Assembly: GCA_027075825.1 (NCBI GenBank)
Contig: JALSZZ010000415.1
Span: 1 to 6,748 of the forward strand
Reading direction: 5' to 3'
DNA: 6,748 bases
Origin: Mariprofundaceae bacterium
GTDB lineage: Bacteria; Pseudomonadota; Zetaproteobacteria; Mariprofundales; Mariprofundaceae
Made by a program: the position numbers and the translations under genes. The notes below the pieces were generated by a model. The model was not told where the DNA came from and did not search any database. It saw only the letters and a program-made list of their open reading frames with translations. Positions 1 through 6,300 of this stretch are shown in pieces. The first letter of the stretch is position 1; each line of letters opens with the position of its first letter.

Positions 1-4
1 ATCG

Positions 5-1741
5 TCAGACCTGCCGTCCTCTGCCCTCTGAAATCCATGGATTATCCGTCCCCAGTACATCAATCAGCGGTTGCAGATGTTTTTCGTAGCGCTGCCAGGC
101 CGCGATCGAGTCTTTATACATCGGGCGGCGTACCTGGGCGACGCTGGCAGTGTTGACCTGACTGCGGCGCTTGTGGAACTGCAAACAGGCATCATTCCAG
201 TCCAGTCCACAGAATTCCAGCATACGGTGGGTCTGCCCTTGTTGATCCTGCACGATATCTTCATAATTCACTTCCAGCATCACGCCTTCGGGTAATAACG
301 TGCGCCAGTGATCCATTAAGCGCATATAAGCCTGATAATAGCGTCCCAGCGCAGTCAAATCCGTGCCGTAACAAAACACATCGCCCTCAAGATTTTGCTT
401 AAAAATGGACAAACAGGTATCCAGCGGGTGACGGCGAACATGGATGATTTTCGCCTTTGGCAGAGCGCAGTGAATAGCACCAATCATGCGCGTGTTGGTC
501 AGTGATTTATCGGTAATACGGCGGTATTGACTGGCTGCTTCCTCATCATAGACGTGGTTGAGATAATCCTGACCGACTTGTGCCCATTGCGCTGAGGTGA
601 AGCGACTGATGCGATCCAGTGTCAGCGGTTTTTTATCGCTGTGTTGCGCAGCAATGGCAACGCATTCAAAGGCATTGCATTCACCCCGTGAATCAACATC
701 GGGATGCGAAGCGAGGATTTGCTCCGTCAGCGTACTGCCACTACGTGGCATGCTGATAATAAAGATAGGGGCATCATTGCTTAGCCCGGAAGATTCCAAT
801 GGCGGCTGATAAGCCCTGATCAAATGATCAATGTGTTCGAGTTCAAGGTTTTCCAGGTAAGGGCTACGCTGCCGACGCAGGGTATTGCCTTCTGCAAGGT
901 AGCGGAAGGCCTGGTCGCAGTCGCCAAGGTCATCAAGTACCTTACCCAAAGCAAAGCAGATATTTTCTCTGGCTTCAGGGTTGTTGGCTGCTTCACGGTA
1001 AAGACGTTGCAATGCGCGAAGATCGGTATCTTCAGGATCACGATATTTTCTGATGGACACCACACGAATAAGCGCCGAAGCATCATCCGGTTCGAGCATT
1101 TGTGCCTGACGAAAGTGTCTCTCTGCTTCCTGCATGCGTCCTTCTTGCGCCTCAAGATCACCCATGAGCACATGGATAGCGGAATAAGCATCGGCATAAG
1201 GCAATAAGGGTTCCAGCAACTGATGCGTTTCATCGTATTCACTCAATGAACTGTATGCTGAGGCCAGGCTAATGCGCAGCTCTGTATCATCAGGGTATTG
1301 TTCACACAATATTTTCAATAACTGAACGGCCTGCTTGCCTGCGCCAAGGTCAATCAGCGCATCACAGGCATCTTTTTGCCGTTGTTGATCGCCGTGCCGT
1401 GCTGCCAGTGAAAACAGGCACTGATAAAGTTCAGCCGCCTTCCTAACCTGCCCGCTCAGAGCGCAGACACGCGCCAGGTTGCTAACAAAGTCCGCTTGCT
1501 CAGGCGCTGCTCTGATCGCTTGCTCAAACAACGAGCGTGCGCGCTCAAGCTTGCCCTGGCTGGCCGCCATACTGCCACGCAGATTCAGCACATTTGGCAA
1601 ACCATAAACCAAACGATCAATCTTGCGACACAAACGCTCGCAAGCTGTAAAATTTGAGGCAGCGAAGGTCTGATTGGCCTGCGAAATAAGCAGGTCAAGT
1701 TTACGTTTTTTTGTGGTGGAAAGATGAATAGATGAAGGCAT
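5..1741 (-). CDS. TPR-repeat sulfotransferase family protein
   Basis: Complete 578-residue protein with no signal peptide or membrane segment, so probably cytosolic. Residues ~45-225 are helical TPR-like repeats, for example around 50-80 and 185-220 (G-x-L/M-x-x-A, then A-x-x-P). Such repeats usually bind a protein partner. Residues ~324-560 form a PAPS-dependent sulfotransferase domain. The 5'-phosphosulfate loop is PRSGST at 332-337 (bases 731-748). The 3'-phosphate-binding segment is near 432-451, with RRHP at 436-439 and S445. The C-terminal part (TASVAQVRRPMY, then W549 and RYEKHL) is typical of bacterial TPR-sulfotransferases of the Sulfotransfer_3 type. The family moves sulfate from PAPS to a hydroxyl or amine; the acceptor here is unknown. 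The ATG at 1741 is the only reasonable start (next in-frame Met is residue 58). It lacks a Shine-Dalgarno and sits just past the porin gene's terminator. The fold is confident; the substrate is not. Confidence 0.9.
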   Translation of the reverse strand: MPSSIHLSTTKKRKLDLLISQANQTFAASNFTACERLCRKIDRLVYGLPNVLNLRGSMAASQGKLERARSLFEQAIRAAPEQADFVSNLARVCALSGQVRKAAELYQCLFSLAARHGDQQRQKDACDALIDLGAGKQAVQLLKILCEQYPDDTELRISLASAYSSLSEYDETHQLLEPLLPYADAYSAIHVLMGDLEAQEGRMQEAERHFRQAQMLEPDDASALIRVVSIRKYRDPEDTDLRALQRLYREAANNPEARENICFALGKVLDDLGDCDQAFRYLAEGNTLRRQRSPYLENLELEHIDHLIRAYQPPLESSGLSNDAPIFIISMPRSGSTLTEQILASHPDVDSRGECNAFECVAIAAQHSDKKPLTLDRISRFTSAQWAQVGQDYLNHVYDEEAASQYRRITDKSLTNTRMIGAIHCALPKAKIIHVRRHPLDTCLSIFKQNLEGDVFCYGTDLTALGRYYQAYMRLMDHWRTLLPEGVMLEVNYEDIVQDQQGQTHRMLEFCGLDWNDACLQFHKRRSQVNTASVAQVRRPMYKDSIAAWQRYEKHLQPLIDVLGTDNPWISEGRGRQV

Positions 1742-1751
1742 AAAAATAAAG

Positions 1752-1778
1752 AAAAAAGGGAGGGCTAAGCCCTCCCTT
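1752..1778 (-). terminator. Intrinsic terminator after the haem porin gene
   Basis: In the minus-strand transcript, an 11-bp perfect stem forms between 1768-1778 and 1756-1766 (core GGGAGGGCT and AGCCCTCCC), with one central base at 1767, so the innermost pairs will open to make a loop. It is followed directly by TTTTTTC and a further U-rich run. It begins 26 bases after the TAA at 1805-1807, as expected for the end of the porin transcript. Its U-tract runs right up to the ATG of the sulfotransferase gene at 1741, so it may also attenuate that gene. In the plus direction the hairpin is followed by TTCG, not a T-run, so it should not terminate there. Confidence 0.9.
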
Positions 1779-1804
1779 CGAACCCGACAAACGTCAGGCT
1801 TTGA

Positions 1805-3028
1805 TTACATCAAGGCTTCAACTTCTGCGAAGTAGGTCTTGGTGCTTGTGCCACCCGCAACGTTCTGGTTGCTGTAGAAGGTGTTGATTTCCATATTCTG
1901 GTACACCTCATAGGTAGCAGCTACCTGAGTGGTCGTGGTCTTGGTGGATACAGCACCAACTGTGTTCTTGTCAGACATATAACCCAAGCCGAACATGACA
2001 TTGTGCAAAGGCTTGATTTCGCCACGGATGCCGAAGCCGTCACGCTTGTCGCCACCGAAGATATTGCTCAGCACGCCGTTAACACTCTTGCCCTTGGTGC
2101 TAACCCAGTCGCCATACACACCGTAAGAAGCGTCGCCCATTTCACCCTGGATCTGCAGGTCAACCCACTTGGCATCAACACCCTTCGTCAAACCGGCTAC
2201 GTTGGTAGTCTGGGTTCCGGAAGTAAGGGCACCACCAATCAACAGCTCAGCGCCACCAAGATCAGCAACATAAGTACCACGAACCAATGGAACCAAGTTT
2301 GCAGAAGCACCACCAGCACCAGCAGCATCGACGTAAGCTACAAAGGCTCCCTGCAGTGTGAATGAGTCATTACCGGTCCACAAAGCAACAGATGTGGTAT
2401 TGCCGTTGTTGGGAGCAGCAGCTACATTCAAAGATCCGCCACCAATGATGGTGTTTACAGCAGAAACAGCCTTACCATTCAGCTTACCACCATGCTGGCC
2501 GTAAACATTGGATGTTTCCAGAGCTGCCGTCGGACCGAAACCTGTGTTAGCAACGTTCAGACCAACCTTCAAACCATCCAGATCAAAAGAGTTCATCAAC
2601 TGCCAGTTGGCAGCGCCACCGTTGAATTCAACGAAAGCACCCGTATTGGCACCAACACGGCCAGCAATCAGCAGTACGGTGTCAGCAGGGATACCCCAGG
2701 TGCGGGTAGAGGTTGTTACACCAGCAGCAGTACTGGATTTCGCCAGGCTGTACTGCGCACGCAGAACGAAGGTAGCGTTCAGTACGGATGGAATGGACAG
2801 GCCTTCGTCTTCTACCAGTGCTTCTTCACCAACGTCGGTGAAAGCATTCAGCTTGAATGAACGACCAAAAGCGTTCACGGCCGGGAAAGTCTGGAAGTGG
2901 CAGCTCAGGCAGGCAGCGCCAGTCTGACGTGCGAAAGCCGGAATAGCTTCAGCAGAGTTTGGCATCATGGCTACAGCAGAAACGCCGGCAACGGCAAATG
3001 CAGCAGCGGAAAGAAGTGTTTTCTTCAT
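1805..3028 (-). CDS. Exported monohaem porin-like protein, Cyc2-like
   Basis: Complete 407-residue protein. Residues 1-28 are a Sec signal peptide (KK, hydrophobic core, cleavage after AEA). The mature N-terminus carries FARQTG at 32-37 and one c-type haem motif C40-L-S-C43-H44, then FGRSFKLNAFT at 54-64. This arrangement resembles the short cytochrome segment at the N-terminus of Cyc2, the outer-membrane cytochrome-porin of iron oxidisers. The remaining ~340 residues are rich in Gly, Thr, Ala and Asn, with alternating hydrophobic strands and polar loops, as in a 14-16-strand barrel. C40 and C43 are the only cysteines. The only other histidines are H179 and H342, so few His residues could be the distal haem ligand. 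The last residue is Met, not the usual aromatic. Codons are strongly biased (CTG, CGT, AAC, GGT), implying an abundant protein. Export and haem attachment are well supported; electron transfer from an extracellular donor is inferred. It could instead be a structural haem porin. Confidence 0.8.
   Translation of the reverse strand: MKKTLLSAAAFAVAGVSAVAMMPNSAEAIPAFARQTGAACLSCHFQTFPAVNAFGRSFKLNAFTDVGEEALVEDEGLSIPSVLNATFVLRAQYSLAKSSTAAGVTTSTRTWGIPADTVLLIAGRVGANTGAFVEFNGGAANWQLMNSFDLDGLKVGLNVANTGFGPTAALETSNVYGQHGGKLNGKAVSAVNTIIGGGSLNVAAAPNNGNTTSVALWTGNDSFTLQGAFVAYVDAAGAGGASANLVPLVRGTYVADLGGAELLIGGALTSGTQTTNVAGLTKGVDAKWVDLQIQGEMGDASYGVYGDWVSTKGKSVNGVLSNIFGGDKRDGFGIRGEIKPLHNVMFGLGYMSDKNTVGAVSTKTTTTQVAATYEVYQNMEINTFYSNQNVAGGTSTKTYFAEVEALM
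2897..2911 (-). other. c-type haem-binding motif CxxCH
   Basis: These codons read Cys40-Leu-Ser-Cys43-His44, only 12 residues after the predicted cleavage site. The two cysteines would bind the haem vinyl groups and His44 the iron. The protein has no second CxxCH, so it is predicted to carry a single haem. Confidence 0.85.
2945..3028 (-). other. Sec signal peptide of the haem porin
   Basis: This encodes residues 1-28: a basic start (MKK), a hydrophobic Ala/Val/Leu core, then a polar region ending S-A-E-A, a good signal peptidase I site. There is no lipobox cysteine, so it is not a lipoprotein. Export through Sec also meets the requirement that c-type haem is attached in the periplasm. Confidence 0.85.
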
Positions 3029-3034
3029 TGCATA

Positions 3035-3040
3035 TCCTCA
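3035..3040 (-). promoter_or_regulatory. Shine-Dalgarno of the haem porin gene
   Basis: On the minus strand this reads TGAGGA, six bases before the ATG at 3028. Together with the signal peptide directly after it, this fixes the porin start. Confidence 0.85.
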
Positions 3041-3139
3041 TGGTTATGAGCCGGAACAAATCCAGCTTTAATCTTGTACCCATCCCTCGATGACCCGCCT
3101 TGCGGCGACCCCCCTCTTGGGTGGATGGCCGAACGTTAG

Positions 3140-3155
3140 TGTGAGCTTTGTCACA
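3140..3155. promoter_or_regulatory. CRP-type operator (TGTGA-N6-TCACA)
   Basis: TGTGAGCTTTGTCACA has both half-sites exactly matching the enterobacterial CRP consensus, with the correct 6-base spacer. The centre at 3147.5 lies 119 bases before the porin start and 193 before the gdhB start, so either gene or both could be controlled. Control of a glutamate catabolic enzyme by a cAMP-dependent regulator would be sensible, but which regulator binds is inferred. A Vfr or other Crp/Fnr-family protein could use the same site. Confidence 0.65.
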
Positions 3156-3170
3156 GCGCAAACAATTGTT

Positions 3171-3186
3171 ATGACATGTGTGTCAT
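3171..3186. repeat. Inverted repeat ATGACA-N4-TGTCAT
   Basis: A perfect 6-bp dyad with a TGTG spacer, centred 31 bases right of the CRP-type dyad. It directly follows the 10-base palindrome AACAATTGTT (3161-3170). Size and symmetry fit a dimeric regulator's operator; I do not recognise the regulator. Confidence 0.4.
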
Positions 3187-3193
3187 TTTGATA

Positions 3194-3209
3194 CACATCG
3201 TTTGATGTG
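3194..3209. repeat. Inverted repeat CACATC-N4-GATGTG
   Basis: A perfect 6-bp dyad with a GTTT spacer, one of a series of dyads in this region. If TTGATA at 3188-3193 is a -35 element for gdhB, this dyad would lie between -35 and -10, a repressor position. That placement is conjecture. Confidence 0.35.
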
Positions 3210-3218
3210 AACGAATAT

Positions 3219-3239
3219 GGATTCTCGTTCCCAGAATCC
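3219..3239. repeat. Inverted repeat GGATTCT-N7-AGAATCC
   Basis: A perfect 7-bp dyad around CGTTCCC. It overlaps a second, mutually exclusive 6-bp repeat: TTCCCA at 3228-3233 with TGGGAA at 3244-3249. As DNA it could be an operator. As RNA in a gdhB leader, the two would be competing hairpins. Confidence 0.4.
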
Positions 3240-3304
3240 CGCATGGGAATTGACGGGCAGGCCCTGATAGCAGACGCGTATGGACTTGACGACGGGGTGG
3301 AGAG

Positions 3305-3344
3305 GCATAAGCCTGCCTGCATACGGCAAGGAGGCGGCTTATGC
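3305..3344 (+). promoter_or_regulatory. Leader hairpin enclosing the gdhB start codon
   Basis: GCATAAGCC (3305-3313) is a perfect 9-bp complement of GGCTTATGC (3336-3344), which contains the ATG at 3341-3343. Inside it, TGCC (3314-3317) pairs with GGCA (3325-3328) around a 7-base loop and stacks directly on the long stem. This leaves AGGAGGC (3329-3335), the Shine-Dalgarno, as a one-sided bulge. In such a fold the start codon is buried while the ribosome binding sequence stays partly exposed. The complementarity is visible directly; a regulatory role is inferred. Confidence 0.55.
3328..3334 (+). promoter_or_regulatory. Strong Shine-Dalgarno of gdhB
   Basis: AAGGAGG lies six bases before the ATG at 3341, a near-perfect site at good spacing. 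An in-frame TAA at 3308-3310 bounds the reading frame upstream, so this site settles the start. Confidence 0.9.
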
Positions 3345-6300
3345 GCAGGGTTCGACAATTGTTGATGCAACTGATGGGGGATGCAGCGATTGCCTGGAAG
3401 GCTGAGGCCATGCCACTGCGTTTGCGCGCCCTGTTGTTGCACGAAGCCATGGCGGTGTTACCGCTGCCGCCTTGCGCAGATGCGGAAAAAGCTGTGGCTG
3501 TGCGCCTGCGCAGCTTAAGTCATGGCGCGCTGCACCGGCATGTGCTGGTGTTCCGCTGCCCGGATCAGGCCTTTTATCTGGGCGCCGTCAAAAGCTATCT
3601 GCGGCGGCGCGGTATTCAGCCCATCAGTCTGCAAACAGTGGTTGCCGCCTTGCGCTGCAACCAGCAAGGCTGCGCCCTGGAGCCTGCGCCACCGGGAGAG
3701 ATTGCCGAAGATAATTTTATGCTGGTGGCCATCCACCTCTCGGCAACGCTGCTTGGCGATGTTGACGGACTGTTGAAGGATGTACGCGCCCTGTTGCAGG
3801 CGGTTGCCATATCGGTGGCGGATTTTCTGCCCATGATGAAGCGCATGGCCGATCTTGCCAGGGCACTGGAGCAGCATAATCCGATTGAAAGCGCGTTGCT
3901 GCGCTGGATGCATGATGACCGCTATATTATATACGGCATGCAACAGGGGCGCTGGCGCAAGGGGCTGTTTCGCCGTCAGCGATTGCTGGAGCATATTATT
4001 CCCGGTTTGCGCCAGCAACTGGCGGCCTTGCCAGCGGCTGAGGAGATCGGTCTGAGCTGGCTGGCGCTATCATCAGCGCTGAACCATATTTACAGCCCAG
4101 CGCGCATGGAAGTGGTGCGCATTTGCTGGCCGGAGGCCGACGGCGCTTTGCAGGAATGCCTGCTCATCGGTCATTTCTCGCGCAGTGGCCGCTACACCAA
4201 TGCCAGCGAGGTTCCCCGCCTGCGTGAAGAATGGCACGCCCTGCGCTATTCACGCATGTTGCGTTATTCCAGCTTTTACCGGCGCGAATTACGGGCGATT
4301 TATGATCGCATGCCCAAGCCGGTATTACTGGGCGTGCCCGGTGTGGACTGGGTGAAACCGCTGCGGGAAATCACCGACCTTGGCTCGCCGGTACGCATGC
4401 ATGTTACCCGTCTTGTGCCCGAGCAAGGGGATATTGCCTGGTTGCTGATGACCATGATGAATGATCGCTTTGGTCCCAACATCATGGCAGATATACGCCG
4501 CACGCTGGCCACCTTCAGGATTGTTTACCATGATCACGTTTCTGTTACGGTGGGTGAAAAACGTTGTCTGATTGCCGCCGTCAGTGCGCCGTCCGGCTGG
4601 CCAGATATGAGCGTTTTGCATACTGCCCTGCAAGGTTGCATTATTTTCTGGAAAGACCGGGCCAAACAACATGTGCTGCGCCACAGCCAGGGCATTGATG
4701 TGCCGACGGCGCTGAAAGAACTGGAGCAACTGCCGCGTTTGTATCAGGAACTGTATCCGCCGGAACAATTCCTTGATGACTTAAAGGCCACGCGTCGTAT
4801 TCGCCACAGTCAGCGTCATCTGGTGCGCCTGCAATGTCATCAGCAACACATCACCCTGCATGTCTATGCGCATCAGCGCATTGCGCTGGGGCATTTGATC
4901 AGCGAGGTGCAGGCTTTTGGCCTGCTGGCCGAGCAGGAATCGCTGGTGAACTTTGGTGCCAACGGCAGCGCGGTTTGCCTGATCAACCTGCATTGCCAGA
5001 TGCCGGAAGCCATGCGCATGGAAGCCACGGCGCGCTTGCAGGAGGGGCTGGAATGCGTGCTGAATCAGGAGGCGGATGACGATCCGCTGAATGCGCTGAT
5101 TATTTCTGCCGGACTTGCTATTCGTGACATTGCCGTGCTGATCACGCTGCGCAATCATCTGATTCAGCTCATGGCCGATGCCGCGCCTGGCCCGCTCTCT
5201 GACATGATGAATCATTACCCGGCGGTGACAGCCTGCCTGTATCGCCTGTTTGAAGCCCTGCATCGTCCGGCCATGCCTGGCGCAGCCAGCGCACAACGCA
5301 GCCTGCAGTTCACCGAGGCCATGCGCCAGGTGAGCAGCCTGACCCATGACCGTTGGTTTCGCGCCTTGCAGTCACTGGTGCTGGCAACCCTGCGCACCAA
5401 TGCCTATCAGCGGGAGATGACCTTCCCGCTGGCTATCAAAACTGATCCTTCAGCGATTGATTTTGTGCCACGTCCGCGCCCGTACCGTGAGGTTTTTGTT
5501 CATGGTATCGGCGTTGAGGGCGTGCATTTGCGCGCCGGAAAAATTGCCCGGGGTGGCATTCGTTATTCAGACCGCACGAATGATTATCGCACGGAAATCC
5601 TCGAACTGATGGCCACCCAAACGGTGAAAAACGGCCAGATTCTGCCAACAGGCGCCAAGGGCGGTTTTATCGTCCGACAGCCAAAGCCAGCGCCTGCCGT
5701 GGTACTGCAACAATACCGCCTGTTTATTCGCGCCCTGCTTGAACTGACGGATAACCTGGTCTCCGGACAGGTGGTGCCGCCATCAGATATCAAGGTGGCG
5801 GTAACGGATCAGCAGGATCCGTATCTGGTGGTGGCCGCCGATAAAGGCACGGCCCGCTTTTCTGATGATGCCAATGCCGAAGCGCAGGATGCAGGCTTCT
5901 GGCTGGATGATGCGTTTGCCAGCGGCGGCAGCCATGGTTACGATCACAAGGCGTTTGGCATCACCGCACGCGGTGCCTGGGTATGCGTTTGCGCGCATTT
6001 TCGTCAGCTTGAACGCGATGCCGCCAGTGATGCCATCAGCGTGGTGGGAATCGGGGATATGGGCGGCGATGTATTTGGTAACGGCATGCTGCTGAACCCC
6101 CATATTCGCCTGCTGGCGGCCTTTAATCACCGGCATATTTTTCTTGATCCGAACCCGGACACCGCTGCGGCCTTCGCTGAGCGGCAACGCCTGTTCCGCG
6201 AAGTGAAGGGCTGGGATGCCTACGATCAGGAACTGATCAGCCATGGCGGCGGCGTGTTCGCACGCGACAGCAAGCAGATCGCGCTGTCTCAGGAAGCTCG

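Larger units (their letters stand above)
3029..3340. promoter_or_regulatory. Divergent intergenic control region
   Basis: This 312-base gap separates the starts of the leftward haem porin gene and the rightward glutamate dehydrogenase gene, and must hold both promoters. Bases 3060-3130, the presumed porin leader, are GC-rich and may fold: CCATCC at 3080-3085 pairs with GGATGG at 3123-3128. Bases 3135-3240 are AT-richer and hold the cluster of dyads listed separately. I found no convincing sigma-70 promoter in either direction. The best rightward match is TTGATA at 3188-3193, but its -10 partner is poor. I see no credible gene here; short minus-strand reading frames entering from 3161 and 3442-3450 have no family resemblance. 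Confidence 0.75.

Noticed and set aside
820..1242. 140-codon minus-strand and 127-codon plus-strand frames inside the sulfotransferase gene
   Set aside because: Both are alternative frames of the TPR/sulfotransferase sequence, whose own frame has intact repeats and motifs.
3126..3165. Possible leftward porin promoter with TTGCGC and TAACGT at 17-base spacing on the minus strand
   Set aside because: Each element matches only three of six consensus bases, and the CRP-type dyad would occupy the spacer. Not convincing.
3188..3209. FNR-type box around TTGAT/GATGTG
   Set aside because: The FNR consensus TTGAT-N4-ATCAA is not met; only one half-site is present.
3188..3216. Possible gdhB promoter TTGATA-N17-ACGAAT
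   Set aside because: The -35 matches five of six bases, but the -10 matches only three. Too weak to list as a promoter without a mapped start.
3068..3450. Two overlapping minus-strand frames (124 and 93 codons) crossing the intergenic region
   Set aside because: They begin inside gdhB, have no visible domain or signal, and would run through the regulatory dyads and the gdhB leader. Chance frames are the simpler reading.
3515..4018. 167-codon minus-strand open frame
   Set aside because: Antisense shadow of the gdhB N-terminal region, with low-complexity composition. The plus frame is continuous with a known family and has a strong ribosome site.
4781..5347. 188-codon minus-strand open frame opposite gdhB
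   Set aside because: It lies wholly inside the well-supported gdhB frame, is rich in His, Gln, Arg and Ala as an antisense shadow would be, and resembles no family I recognise.
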